A DNA stretch of 64,000 nt from Paludifilum halophilum (GTDB lineage: Bacteria; Bacillota; Bacilli; Thermoactinomycetales; DSM-45169). The stretch's first letter is position 1. The number at the start of each line of letters is the position of its first letter. Position numbers and translations under genes: made by a program. Positions 8,533 through 17,160 of this stretch are shown here, piece after piece. The stretch is from positions 310,001-374,000 of the forward strand of contig NZ_NOWF01000001.1 of assembly GCF_002245355.1 (NCBI RefSeq), read 5' to 3'. The notes under the pieces were generated by a model, which was not told the DNA's origin, ran no database searches, and saw nothing but the letters and a program-made list of their open reading frames with translations.

Positions 8533-9394
8533 CGGCTTCACCCCCTTCACTCCCGTTTAAACGCTCCGCTGTCTCCGGAGGGAGATGGAAGGCATGCTCC
8601 TCTGTCGGAAAAACACCCCGACGCACTTCATCCACATAATGTCGGATTCCTTTTAAAGCGCTCTCCCCCATCCGGACATAAGTCTTGACAAAGCCCGGCT
8701 GGAGATCATTTCCGTATTGAAGGAGATCGTGATAAACCAACACCTGTCCGTCACAGCTTCCCCCCGCACCGATTCCGATGGTGGGAATATCGACAGCGTC
8801 GGTGATCCGGCGGCTCAACTCCTCCGGGACACACTCCAGCACCAAGGCGCAAATTCCTTCCTCCGCCAACAGACGGGCATCCTCGATCAAGCGGCGCGCC
8901 GCCTCTTCATCCCTTCCCTGGACCCGATATCCGCCCAACTGGTGAACGGATTGAGGGGTCAAACCGAGATGCCCCATTACCGGAATGCCCCCCTGGATAC
9001 AAGCCCGAATGGCGGGAATCACCTCTTTTCCTCCTTCCACCTTGACAGCCTCGGCACCGCCCTCCTGAAGCAGTCGTCCTGCCGCCTTCAATACCTCATC
9101 ACGGTTCAGATGAGCGACGAGAAAAGGCAGATCCGACACCAGCAGAGGACGCTTGGCCCCGCGGGCCACCGCTTTGGTGTGATGAAGCATATCCTCTACG
9201 GTCACCGGGATGGTAGAGTCATAACCGAGAACTACCATTCCGAGTGAATCCCCCACCAAAACCGCGTCTACCCCCGCCTTATCCGCCAGTTTGGCGGATG
9301 GATAGTCATAGGCGGTGATCATGGCAATCGGCTGTCGCTCCTCTTTCATTCTGCGCAGGGTCCGCACCGTTACTTTTTTCACCGTTGCACTCAT
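8519..9394 (-). CDS. panB: 3-methyl-2-oxobutanoate hydroxymethyltransferase
   Basis: PanB converts 2-ketoisovalerate to ketopantoate with methylene-THF. The 291-residue protein has the family segments MITAYDYPSAKLAD, VGDSLGMVVLGYDST, EDMLHHTKAV, KVEGG, GHLGLTPQSVHQLGG and IGIGAG. AGGAGGTTGTGCG precedes the ATG. It heads panB-panC-panD, all overlapping, and is preceded by a leader with an apparent terminator/antiterminator. Confidence 0.97.
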   Translation of the reverse strand: MSATVKKVTVRTLRRMKEERQPIAMITAYDYPSAKLADKAGVDAVLVGDSLGMVVLGYDSTIPVTVEDMLHHTKAVARGAKRPLLVSDLPFLVAHLNRDEVLKAAGRLLQEGGAEAVKVEGGKEVIPAIRACIQGGIPVMGHLGLTPQSVHQLGGYRVQGRDEEAARRLIEDARLLAEEGICALVLECVPEELSRRITDAVDIPTIGIGAGGSCDGQVLVYHDLLQYGNDLQPGFVKTYVRMGESALKGIRHYVDEVRRGVFPTEEHAFHLPPETAERLNGSEGGEADGDR

Positions 9395-9441
9395 CGCACA
9401 ACCTCCTTGTAGGGTGCTCTGAGGCAGGCAGAGGCGCGCTG

Positions 9442-9509
9442 AAAAAACAAAAACGCCTCATGAGCCATTCTTCGGACCCACCAGGCGTCGGCTGTTTCGT
9501 ACCGTACCT
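9442..9509 (-). promoter_or_regulatory. panB leader: candidate pan-motif hairpin overlapping a terminator
   Basis: On the minus strand a hairpin at 9509-9483 pairs AGGU with GCCU and CGGU with GCCG, leaving unpaired A residues between the two helices. The same ACGCCU then can pair instead with AGGCGU to form a terminator (9489-9442) that ends in UUUUGUUUUUU. The Firmicute pan RNA motif is a hairpin with two bulged adenines upstream of panB, so this position and shape fit it. The match to the published consensus was not checked base by base. A TTGACA box lies at 9557-9562 but the -10 is poor. Confidence 0.5.
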
Positions 9510-9663
9510 CTGTCTCCGTCCCATGGGCTCAGAGCAGAATCAAAAAAAGATTCCCTTGTCAAACAATCAAAATGCGGGAAATCGTGCAGCTCCCGATGGG
9601 ATACCGCCGACTCCTGTGTTTAGAATAAACGAAAATCGGTCCCCTGGCAATCAAAAACCTCGG

Positions 9664-9804
9664 ACTAGAAGCGTTGTGAAAACATCCGTTTTCGGGAGGG
9701 TGGGGTTCCACACGGAGTGCCTTTGGCTCGTCAGAACAACGAAACGGAGTGTGGAACCCCACCCCGACCCACCAAGGATGTGCTAAAATCACAACGCTTC
9801 TAGT
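9664..9804. mobile_element. 141-bp foldback (MITE-like) element
   Basis: The ends are a perfect 16-bp inverted repeat, ACTAGAAGCGTTGTGA at 9664 and its complement at 9789-9804. A second perfect 16-bp inverted pair (9698-9713 with 9749-9764) lies inside, and AACATCC/GGATGT pair between them. There is no coding capacity. Its tip sequence recurs at 37421 with one mismatch. Confidence 0.75.
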
Positions 9805-9843
9805 ACCCCATCTGGGAACCAAGTTGGGGAGGGTGGTAGGCCG
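9800..9843. repeat. 44-bp direct repeat, copy 1
   Basis: A segment starting CTAGTACCCCATC and containing GGGAACCAAGTTG and AGGGTGGTAGGCCG recurs at 14598-14640 with only a few differences. It abuts the foldback element. Confidence 0.75.
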
Positions 9844-9847
9844 GGCA

Positions 9848-10822
9848 CTAGATCTGAATATCCGACGAATAGACCGGCAAGGTCCCTTCCTCCGTCTTCA
9901 ACAACAGAGCACCGCTGGAAGCCAACCCGACCGCTTCTCCCCTCCGGGGACCTTCCGGCGTCTGAGCGGTGATAATCCGTCCGAGCATCCCCGCCGCTTC
10001 CTCCCACAAAATGCGGATCGGCTCAAACCCATGGTCCAAATATCCCTCATATACCTCCTCCAGCTCTTTCAGGATCGCGGCGATCAACAGTGGGCGCTGA
10101 AAGGTCCGCCCCCCTTCAATCGCCAGCGATGTGGCGATCGATTCCAACTCTTTCGGTAAAAAGTCGGGAGTCACATTGACATTGATCCCGATGCCCAGCA
10201 CCACGTACTGAACTCGATCCTGCTCCCCCCGCAATTCCGTCAGGATTCCGCATATCTTTTTCCCGCCAACCAGGAGGTCGTTGGGCCATTTGATCGTTAC
10301 ATCCAGCCCGGTTTCCCGCCGGAGCGTCCGAGTGACAGCCACGGATGCCATTAAGGTTAATTGGGGGGCTTCGGTAACAGGGATCGGAGGCCGTAAAACC
10401 AAACTCATCCATATACCCGAGTGGGGTGGAGAGTGCCAGATGCGATTCATCCGTCCCTTCCCGTCGGTTTGTTCCTCTGTAATAACGAGAGAACCTTCCT
10501 CCGCTCCCTCCTTCGCCCATTCATGGGCCAATAGCTGCGTCGAAGGGACACACTCCTGATACTGCATCCTCCGACCGAAGGACCGGGTCCGCAAATGAGG
10601 CTTCAACTCCTCCGGCGCCACCCGATCCGGACGGTAGACCAGGCGGTAACCGCTTTTGGGACGGGCTTCAATCTGATAACCTTCTTTGCGCAACTCCTTG
10701 ATATGCTTCCAAATCGCCGTCCGGCTGCAGTTCAGCCGACGACTGATCTCCTCCCCGGACAGGAAAGCATCTTCCCGTTCCAGCAACAGAGACAACATCC
10801 GTTCACGTATCGGACTTCCCAA
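9848..10822 (-). CDS. birA: Bifunctional biotin--protein ligase and biotin operon repressor
   Basis: BirA attaches biotin to carboxylases and represses biotin genes. Residues 1-60 are a winged helix-turn-helix (SGEEISRRLNCSRTAIWKHI), so this is the regulatory class. The ligase domain shows GKGRMNR at 121-127 (a K in place of the usual first R of GRGRRGR), IKWPNDLL and GIGINVN. The start is TTG at 10820-10822, eight bases after AGGGAGGG; no in-frame ATG fits. It overlaps the end of cca. The Bacillus order cca-birA-panB is kept, with repeats inserted after it. Confidence 0.95.
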   Translation of the reverse strand: MGSPIRERMLSLLLEREDAFLSGEEISRRLNCSRTAIWKHIKELRKEGYQIEARPKSGYRLVYRPDRVAPEELKPHLRTRSFGRRMQYQECVPSTQLLAHEWAKEGAEEGSLVITEEQTDGKGRMNRIWHSPPHSGIWMSLVLRPPIPVTEAPQLTLMASVAVTRTLRRETGLDVTIKWPNDLLVGGKKICGILTELRGEQDRVQYVVLGIGINVNVTPDFLPKELESIATSLAIEGGRTFQRPLLIAAILKELEEVYEGYLDHGFEPIRILWEEAAGMLGRIITAQTPEGPRRGEAVGLASSGALLLKTEEGTLPVYSSDIQI

Positions 10823-12041
10823 TTCGACATCCCTCCCTAAGCAACTGCCCGCTTTCGTTCGAAACTTTCCCCAACGCCGCTTTTACCAACAAACGCCGCA
10901 GTACCCGTCCCACCCAGGGGCCGGGGGAACGGCCCATCGCCCGAATGAGAGCCCCTCCGTCCAACTGAAGGTCCTCCAATTCCTTGACCGGCATCTCGTC
11001 TGCCCAACGGCGCAACCGGTCGTCAACGGTACGTTGTTCTTCTTCGGTCCACCCGTGAATCCAACGGGCCACTCTTCCCGCCTTCCGAACCGTCTCTTCC
11101 CCCCGATCCAGAATCAACCGTTTCCCTCTTTCTTCCGGGAGAAACGGGGGCCAGTCCGCCGCTGTCCGGCAAATCGCACCTGCTTCGGAAACGGTGCGGC
11201 CGGGCAAACGAAATTCTCTCAGCTTCCGTATCACTTCCTCCGGTTTCACTCCGCACTGAAAGAGAAGGAGCGCCCACCGCTCTTCCGGGGTTGCTCCTTC
11301 ATCCAAACACTTCAAAGGAAAGATGGGTTTCCGAGGCAAAAACTCCCACCTATAAAAAGGCGGCAGTCCGTGTAGCAGACAACGCCTCCAAAGAATCGCA
11401 AAAGCGGAGGAGGGAGCCGAAGTCTCCCACATTTTCTCGATTTCCGCTGTCACCCGTTCCACAGACAATTTTCGCAGCAAGGGCTGAACAGCGGAAAGCG
11501 CCGCCTCCGTCTCCGCTTCGATGTCAAATCCGAGTTGGGCGACAAATCGAGCCGCGCGGACTGCGCGGAGAGCGTCTTCACGAAACCGGCGAGGTGCAGG
11601 GCCCACGGTGCGAATCCGCCCCACCGCCAAATCCCTCTCGCCTTCAAAGGGATCATAAAGGCGTCCGCGACGATCCTCGGCCATAGCGTTCATGGTGAAA
11701 TCCCTCCGGGACAGGTCGGTCCGCAAGTCTTTGACATACACCACCCGGTCCGGGCGACGAAAGTCCGTGTATCCTTCTTCCTTTCGAAACGTGGTAACCT
11801 CTGTCCCCTGCTCTCCGTGTAACACAGTGACCGTACCATGTTTCCATCCGGTAGCCGCGGTTCTGGCAAATAACGCCTGCACCGCTTGGGGAACGGCATC
11901 TGTCGCTACATCATAATCAGCGGGTTCCCGTCCCAGCAGTCGGTCCCGAACACATCCCCCGACGAGGAAAGCTTGGTACCCCGCCTGTTCCAGCCGGTGC
12001 AAAACTCGATCCGCCGCCTCATACGCCCCGATGCCATCCAT
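10803..12041 (-). CDS. cca: CCA tRNA nucleotidyltransferase
   Basis: The enzyme adds or repairs the 3' CCA of tRNAs. The class II nucleotidyltransferase signature is at the N-terminus: LVGGCVRDRLLGREPADYDVAT near residues 26-47 with the catalytic Asp pair, then RRDFTMNAMA near 114 and the ATP-binding RFREDALRAVRAARF region. The 412-residue length matches the Bacillus family. ATG 12041 follows AAAGGAGA. It overlaps birA and follows bshA, as in B. subtilis. Confidence 0.97.
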   Translation of the reverse strand: MDGIGAYEAADRVLHRLEQAGYQAFLVGGCVRDRLLGREPADYDVATDAVPQAVQALFARTAATGWKHGTVTVLHGEQGTEVTTFRKEEGYTDFRRPDRVVYVKDLRTDLSRRDFTMNAMAEDRRGRLYDPFEGERDLAVGRIRTVGPAPRRFREDALRAVRAARFVAQLGFDIEAETEAALSAVQPLLRKLSVERVTAEIEKMWETSAPSSAFAILWRRCLLHGLPPFYRWEFLPRKPIFPLKCLDEGATPEERWALLLFQCGVKPEEVIRKLREFRLPGRTVSEAGAICRTAADWPPFLPEERGKRLILDRGEETVRKAGRVARWIHGWTEEEQRTVDDRLRRWADEMPVKELEDLQLDGGALIRAMGRSPGPWVGRVLRRLLVKAALGKVSNESGQLLREGCRIGKSDT

Positions 12042-12063
12042 GCGTCAATCTCCTTTCCGGAGG

Positions 12064-13197
12064 TTATCGCGGGTTCAGGCTTTTTTCGACCACTTCTTGG
12101 TACACTCTTTCGTATTCATCAGCGATCTTTTCCGCGCTGAAACGCTCCCGGGCCCTTTTTAGACCGCTTTCGGTAAACTGTCGGTATCGTTCCTCATCCG
12201 ACAACAAACGAACTGCGTTCCGCGCCATCTCCTCCACATCGCCGATCTCGGAGAGATAGCCGGTTTCGCCGTCAGTGACGACCTCCGGCAGACCCCCGGC
12301 ATTGGACCCGACAGTGGGAACTCCGCAGGCCATCGCTTCCAAAGCAACCAAACCGAAACTTTCCTTCTCAGAGGGAAGAAGCAGCAGATCGGCTAACGAA
12401 AGCAGTCGGGCCACCTCATCCTGCTTTCCCATAAACGTCACTCGGGACTCCAGACCCTTCTCCCGGGCCCATTGAGCCGCCTTCGACCACTCCGGCCCTT
12501 CTCCCACCAGGATCAGACGGGAAGGAATTTCACGCTGGACTTTTTCAAAGACGCGCATCACATCCGTCACCCGTTTGACGGCCCGGAAATTGGAAATGTG
12601 CAACAAAATTTTCTCCGTCGGCTCCGCATATTGCCGGCGGATATCCGATATATCCAACGGCTTGTACACGCGGGGATCGATAAAATTGTAAATGCGCTTC
12701 AACGGCTGATGGATGCAAAAGAGATCCTGCGTTTGGCGGATCAGACTGTCGGAGACAGCCGTTACCGCGTCGCTCTGGTTGATCCCAAAACAAATGCTGT
12801 CTTTTAACGACGGATCCTCACCGAGTACCGTGATGTCGGTACCGTGAAGCGTCGTTACCACCTTCAGGGATTCCCCGACCATCTGTTTGGCCAGGTAAGC
12901 ACAAATGGCGTGGGGAACCGCATAGTGAACATGGATCAAATCCAACCGGTGCACCTTGGCTACCTGAGCCATCCGGCTCGCCAAGGCCAAATCATAGGGA
13001 GGGTAACGAAACACCGCATACCGATTGGCTTCCACTTCGTGATAATGAATATTGCAGTAAAAGCGCCCCAGCCGAAAAGGCATATCATAGGTGATAAAGT
13101 GGACTTGATGGCCCCGTTCGGCCATCAACTTGCCCAACTCCGTCGCCACCACACCGGACCCGCCGTGGCTGGGGTAACAAGTGATTCCAATTCTCAT
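12064..13197 (-). CDS. bshA: N-acetyl-alpha-D-glucosaminyl L-malate synthase (bacillithiol step 1)
   Basis: BshA is a GT-B glycosyltransferase that joins GlcNAc from UDP-GlcNAc to L-malate, the first step of bacillithiol synthesis. The N-terminus MRIGITCYPSHGGSGVVATELG and the later HVHYAVPHA, TTLHGTDITVLG, FRAVKRV and EKESFGLVALEAMACG are characteristic. Length 377 is usual. It is followed by cca and preceded by bshB1, the conserved Bacillus arrangement. Confidence 0.96.
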   Translation of the reverse strand: MRIGITCYPSHGGSGVVATELGKLMAERGHQVHFITYDMPFRLGRFYCNIHYHEVEANRYAVFRYPPYDLALASRMAQVAKVHRLDLIHVHYAVPHAICAYLAKQMVGESLKVVTTLHGTDITVLGEDPSLKDSICFGINQSDAVTAVSDSLIRQTQDLFCIHQPLKRIYNFIDPRVYKPLDISDIRRQYAEPTEKILLHISNFRAVKRVTDVMRVFEKVQREIPSRLILVGEGPEWSKAAQWAREKGLESRVTFMGKQDEVARLLSLADLLLLPSEKESFGLVALEAMACGVPTVGSNAGGLPEVVTDGETGYLSEIGDVEEMARNAVRLLSDEERYRQFTESGLKRARERFSAEKIADEYERVYQEVVEKSLNPR

Positions 13198-13215
13198 AAG
13201 GGCATCCTCCCTTTT

Positions 13216-13929
13216 TCAACTCGGTATCAAGGTATTCAGGGAAAGCGGCCCCTCTGAGACCAGCCCCTCTCCGTACACCGTTCCGATTTGGTGTCCCCAC
13301 AGTTGATCCCGGCCCTCCACCATCGACAGGTAGTTCGGTCGGTTCAACGGTGTTTCCACCCGGCCCGGCCCGGGAACGAACTGACTCTCAAAGGCCAGGA
13401 TTGCCTCCTTCTTTCGGCGATAAACCTCACTGATATCGACGATGACATCCGCTGTGTCGACCTGATTAATAAAATAGAAATAGACCCGGTCGACCCGGTG
13501 AGGGGCCACACCGTCTTCCGCCGCCTTTTTTCGAATGGCCGCGTCAAAAACCGCCTCCTTCACCAAATGGCTGCATGCCGTATGATCCGGATGACGATCC
13601 TTCCAAAACGGAGCGAGGACGACCCGGGGTTTCAGGCGGCGAATCAGGCGAACCATCGCCTCCACCTGTTCGGAAGTTGCCCGCAGTCCCCTGTCCGGAA
13701 AGCCCATCCTGTACCGTCCTTTCAAATGGAGAACGGACGCGGCGCGATCCGCTTCTCTTTTTCGCGTTTCCACATCCCCATTGGAAGAGAGTTCCCCGTT
13801 CGTCAAATCGCAAATCGCTGTCCGCTGACCAAGATCAGCATGCTTGGCCAGAATACCGGCGGCACCGATTTCCACGTCGTCGGGATGGGCGCCGAAGGCG
13901 AGAATATCCACGGTTTCCTGTTCATTCAT
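13216..13929 (-). CDS. bshB1: Bacillithiol biosynthesis deacetylase BshB1
   Basis: This LmbE-family zinc hydrolase removes the acetyl group from GlcNAc-malate. The zinc motif AHPDD is at about residues 13-17 and [11 protein letters not shown] near 113. Length 237 matches BshB1. It overlaps mgsA by eight bases and precedes bshA, so the two bacillithiol enzymes are co-expressed. The third enzyme, BshC, is not in the window. Confidence 0.95.
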   Translation of the reverse strand: MNEQETVDILAFGAHPDDVEIGAAGILAKHADLGQRTAICDLTNGELSSNGDVETRKREADRAASVLHLKGRYRMGFPDRGLRATSEQVEAMVRLIRRLKPRVVLAPFWKDRHPDHTACSHLVKEAVFDAAIRKKAAEDGVAPHRVDRVYFYFINQVDTADVIVDISEVYRRKKEAILAFESQFVPGPGRVETPLNRPNYLSMVEGRDQLWGHQIGTVYGEGLVSEGPLSLNTLIPS

Positions 13930-14353
13930 CGATAAAGCCTCCTTCTTCCTCCTTCTTTCTTTGAATCACATCTCGCCAGGCCAGATCCCCCTGGCGGATC
14001 GAACGGATCAGAATCTCCGCCGAAGCCATATTGGTCGCCACCGGGACATTATGTACGTCCGCCAATCGGAGCAGTGCGAGAATATCCGGCTCATGGGGTT
14101 GGGAAGTGAGGGGATCCCGCAAAAAGATCAAACAGTCCAGCCGATCTTCCGCCAACAGCGAACCGATCTGCTGATCCCCGCCCAAAGGGCCGGATAACAA
14201 ACAATGCACCTTCAATCCCGTCGCTGCCGCTATGCGGGAACCCGTTGTCCCTGTCGCATACAAAGTATTTTCCGCCAACAGGTTGCGATACGCAATCGCG
14301 AACCGTACCATTTCCTCCTTTTTCTCATCGTGAGCAATCAGAGCGATATGCAT
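13922..14353 (-). CDS. mgsA: Methylglyoxal synthase
   Basis: MgsA converts dihydroxyacetone phosphate to methylglyoxal and phosphate. Conserved segments are [13 protein letters not shown] at the N-terminus, ATGTTGSRI near 53, [12 protein letters not shown] near 73 with the phosphate-binding glycines, and IFLRDPL near 96 with the catalytic Asp. In B. subtilis mgsA sits between dapB and bshB1. Here dapB is about 9.6 kb away, with an amine-catabolism island between, and mgsA has its own promoter. Confidence 0.96.
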   Translation of the reverse strand: MHIALIAHDEKKEEMVRFAIAYRNLLAENTLYATGTTGSRIAAATGLKVHCLLSGPLGGDQQIGSLLAEDRLDCLIFLRDPLTSQPHEPDILALLRLADVHNVPVATNMASAEILIRSIRQGDLAWRDVIQRKKEEEGGFIDE

Positions 14354-14520
14354 GGTTTCACCCTCCCGTCATCGATCATTTCCCCGTGAAAAAAGCCACC
14401 CAGCCGCTCACCTGTGCGCGGAACTGCTGGATGGACGGAATCATCCCTGCCCGGATAACGACCGAACAAGGGCTCTGTCTGTATGAATGTTGCAATCGTT
14501 GGGATCATCAATTCACAAAC

Positions 14521-14549
14521 ATTATATGCCACGCCAAAACGTGAATCAA
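14521..14549 (-). promoter_or_regulatory. Sigma-A promoter for the mgsA operon
   Basis: On the minus strand TTGATT (14549-14544) and TATAAT (14526-14521) are separated by 17 bases, about 170 bases before mgsA. It replaces read-through from dapB, which is no longer adjacent. Confidence 0.75.
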
Positions 14550-14561
14550 GGAACAAGAAAA

Positions 14562-14581
14562 CCCTGCCTTATAAGGCAGGG
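14562..14581 (-). terminator. Terminator after the amine-catabolism island
   Basis: A perfect palindrome CCCTGCCTTATAAGGCAGGG is followed on the minus strand by GTTTTCTT. It lies between the permease and the mgsA promoter. Confidence 0.7.
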
Positions 14582-14597
14582 TACAATGGGTCAACCG

Positions 14598-14640
14598 CTA
14601 GTGCCCCATCAGGGAACCAAGTTGATAGGGTGGTAGGCCG
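14598..14640. repeat. 44-bp direct repeat, copy 2
   Basis: It begins CTAGTGCCCCATC and ends GGGTGGTAGGCCG, closely matching 9800-9843. Confidence 0.75.
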
Positions 14641-14649
14641 TCGTAGATC

Positions 14650-14707
14650 CTTTGCACTCAGGGGAGCACAAGTCTCGCCTCGTTCGCTTCCGGGTCTCGC
14701 TATGCGT
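14650..14707. repeat. Orphan core of the ~300-bp repeat
   Basis: The stretch containing TTTGCACTCAGGGGAGCACA and ending GGGTCTCGCTATGC also occurs inside the elements at 32714-33011 and 47560-47870, and in degraded form near 37470. Together with the 44-bp repeat it fills much of the 520-bp gap between mgsA and the permease; the rest (14708-14873) shows nothing recognisable. Confidence 0.7.
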
Positions 14708-14873
14708 TTTTGCAAGAGATCAGAGACGGCTCCCAGCCCGACCGCCCCCAGCAAGGGATCAAACCGATCAAAGTCTGCCTGAAGGGGCACCAGAAGCGTG
14801 GTGGTCGAATCCTAAGATCGCAGGATCAAGGACGGATTTCCTGCTTCACCCCATCCCCTTTTTCCAGCCTGGC

Positions 14874-16256
14874 TTATTTGTTGACGGTCTCATCCTCCAA
14901 TACGTCCATCACACCGAACTCCTCGGACAACGGCCGCAACCGCGAGGATCCCCGTACTGTATAATAAACGGCCGCCAGCCCAAAGAAGGCCAAAATCACC
15001 ATGATGAGCGGGATGTTCAACCCTAAGAAGGGCAGACTGGTGGTCAATACGCTATACTTCATCACACTGTACATGGCGATCAGGGCCATGATCAGAGCGA
15101 TCCCCGGCACCACCGGAAAGAATACCTTAAAGGGGCGATCCAGGTTCGGCTCTTTTTTGCGCAGGATAAACAGCGAGATCATACTGAGGACGTACATGAC
15201 CACAGCCCCGAAGACGGACAGAATGATCAGGGCACTGGCAAAGTCCGCTGAAGCGGCACAGACGACACCGATCGCTCCCGGCACAATCAGGGCCCAATGC
15301 GGAACTTTTCGGCTGTTGAGCCGGGACAGAAAAGCCGGGAGGTAACCGGCGCGGGAGAGAGCGAAGGCCTGCCGGGAATAGCCGATAATAATCCCGTGTA
15401 GACTGGCGATCAACCCGGCCAGACCGATGATCGCCACCAACGTGGGCAGGAAGGAGTTCTCTCCATATGCTCCGGCCAGTGCCTGAGGCAACGGATAGTC
15501 GGCGGGTTTTCCCTCTCCCCCTCCCAAACCGGCGGTAACGGTCAGGCTGCCGACAGTGCACAGCATCAAGGTGAGAATCCCGGTGATAAAGCCGATAGGG
15601 ATATCCCGTTTCGGGTTTTCCACTTCTTCGGCGGCCATGGCCGCCCCTTCAAAGGCAAGGTAGAACCAGACGGCGAAGGGAATCGCCGCAAACACCCCGG
15701 TCCACCCTCCAACCAGAGCCTGGTCGTGAATGATATTGGAGAGTTCCACATGAGGTGCTCCCGCCCCGAAGTAAATGGCCAACCCGACCAGGGCCAGGAT
15801 GGTGGCCACCATTTCGATCAAGGCGGCCCCCTTGACCCCGACCAGATTGATCAGGATAAAGAAGATGAAAACGGCCACGGTAGCGTAAATGGTCGGAATC
15901 GCCGGAATCAGGAAGTGGATATAAGCTCCGGTGGCGACGGCGATCGCCGGCGGGGCAAAGACAAACTCAAACAGCACGGCCAATCCGGTCATGAAGCCCA
16001 TGAACGGGCCCATCGCCCTGCGGGCGTAGGCGGAGGGTCCGCCGGCATGAGGGATTGACGTGGACAGTTCGGAATAACTGAAGATAAAAGTGGCGTAAAA
16101 GACGGTAATGATTAAAGCCGCAACGGCCAGGCCCAGGGTGCCTCCCTGTTCAAACCCGTAGTTCCATCCGAAATACTGACCCGAGATCACCATGCCTACA
16201 CTGATCCCCCACAGATGGATCGGCTTAAGTGCCTTCTTTAAGTGCGTATCAGCCAT
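14874..16256 (-). CDS. APC-superfamily permease, ethanolamine permease type
   Basis: The 460-residue protein has about twelve hydrophobic segments and an N-terminus KPIHLWGISVGMVISGQYFGWNYG typical of the ethanolamine transporter (Eat) branch of the APC superfamily. Further signs are SELSTSIPHAGGPSAYARRA, FYLAFEGAAMAAEEVENPKRDIPIG and GYSRQAFALSRAGYLP. It is last of a minus-strand cluster for gamma-glutamylated amine breakdown, supporting uptake of ethanolamine or a similar amine. GAGGTGAAAGTGA precedes its ATG. Putrescine or another amine as substrate is not excluded. Confidence 0.82.
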   Translation of the reverse strand: MADTHLKKALKPIHLWGISVGMVISGQYFGWNYGFEQGGTLGLAVAALIITVFYATFIFSYSELSTSIPHAGGPSAYARRAMGPFMGFMTGLAVLFEFVFAPPAIAVATGAYIHFLIPAIPTIYATVAVFIFFILINLVGVKGAALIEMVATILALVGLAIYFGAGAPHVELSNIIHDQALVGGWTGVFAAIPFAVWFYLAFEGAAMAAEEVENPKRDIPIGFITGILTLMLCTVGSLTVTAGLGGGEGKPADYPLPQALAGAYGENSFLPTLVAIIGLAGLIASLHGIIIGYSRQAFALSRAGYLPAFLSRLNSRKVPHWALIVPGAIGVVCAASADFASALIILSVFGAVVMYVLSMISLFILRKKEPNLDRPFKVFFPVVPGIALIMALIAMYSVMKYSVLTTSLPFLGLNIPLIMVILAFFGLAAVYYTVRGSSRLRPLSEEFGVMDVLEDETVNK

Positions 16257-16274
16257 TCACTTTCACCTCGCTTG

Positions 16275-16374
16275 TTTGATACAGCAAATAACTTTGTTAA
16301 AACTTTCTAACAATTGAAACGGGCCTTGGCCCCGCGCACCCATGGAGAACGCGGGGCTCGACACCCATAAGGCC
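16275..16374 (-). promoter_or_regulatory. GC-rich compound hairpin between SDR and permease genes
   Basis: On the minus strand GGCCUU pairs with AAGGCC around an inner stem GCCCCGCG / CGCGGGGC. No U-run follows, so it is more likely a processing or mRNA-stabilising structure than a terminator. Confidence 0.45.
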
Positions 16375-17142
16375 TTAAAAATAATGACTGGTGATTCCCC
16401 CATCCACGTGAATAATTGAACCGTTGGTCCAATCCGATTCGTCGGAAGCCAGATAGACAGCGCAGTTGACGATATCCTCCGGTTTCCCGAAACGACCGCT
16501 GGGTTGCCGTCCCAGTCGGACATCCCGCGCTTCTTTATCCGTCAACAGCCATTCGGTCATCAGCGGGGTCTCGATCGGCCCCGGGGCGATGGCGTTGGTC
16601 CGGATTCCCCGGGGACGGAACTGAATCGCCAGGGATTTGGTCAAAGAGACCACGGCCCCCTTGGAAGCGGTATAGGCGTCCTGGGGTACACTGCACCCCA
16701 TGTAGGCGACGAAAGAAGCGATATTGATGATCGATCCGCTCCCCTGTTTCAACATCTCCGGAATGGCGTACTTACAGGACAGCATCACCCCTTTCACATT
16801 GACGTTCAGCACACGGTCCCAGGCTTCGGCGTCCGTGTCGATTACTGACTCGTCGTCCTCCGGCATGATTCCGGCGTTGTTGTAGAGCACATCGATCTTT
16901 CCGAAGGTTTGCACGGTTTGTTGAACCGCTTCCTTCACGTTGGCTTCATCTGCAACGTTGCAGTGAAAAAACTCCGCTTTCCCTCCCTTGGCCTTAATTT
17001 CCTCCACCGTTTTCCGACCGGCTTCCTCGCCGATTTCAAAGACCGCCACTTTGGCTCCCTCTCGGGCAAACTTCTGAGCGGCGACCCGCCCCATACCGCC
17101 TCCCGCACCGGTGATCACACTGACTTTGTCTTTTAACCGCAT
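16375..17142 (-). CDS. SDR family oxidoreductase
   Basis: A classical short-chain dehydrogenase of 255 residues with cofactor motif TGAGGGMG (11-18), NNAGI, catalytic Ser in the NIASF region, YTASKGA (Tyr-x3-Lys) and a PGPIETPL loop. It lies between the glutamine synthetase-like and permease genes. In a gamma-glutamylethanolamide route an alcohol dehydrogenase is needed before the aldehyde dehydrogenase, and this is the only candidate in the cluster; that role is inferred. AAAGGGGACGGGAACA precedes the ATG. Confidence 0.85.
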   Translation of the reverse strand: MRLKDKVSVITGAGGGMGRVAAQKFAREGAKVAVFEIGEEAGRKTVEEIKAKGGKAEFFHCNVADEANVKEAVQQTVQTFGKIDVLYNNAGIMPEDDESVIDTDAEAWDRVLNVNVKGVMLSCKYAIPEMLKQGSGSIINIASFVAYMGCSVPQDAYTASKGAVVSLTKSLAIQFRPRGIRTNAIAPGPIETPLMTEWLLTDKEARDVRLGRQPSGRFGKPEDIVNCAVYLASDESDWTNGSIIHVDGGITSHYF

Positions 17143-17160
17143 TGTTCCCGTCCCCTTTCT

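Noticed and set aside
9534-9562. A sigma-A promoter directly before panB
   Set aside because: TTGACA is perfect but the -10 region at proper spacing (TTCTGC) is poor, so it is only mentioned in the leader entry.
14360-14520. T-box or other riboswitch in the mgsA leader
   Set aside because: No T-box sequence or conserved riboswitch core was found; only a promoter and plain leader are supported.
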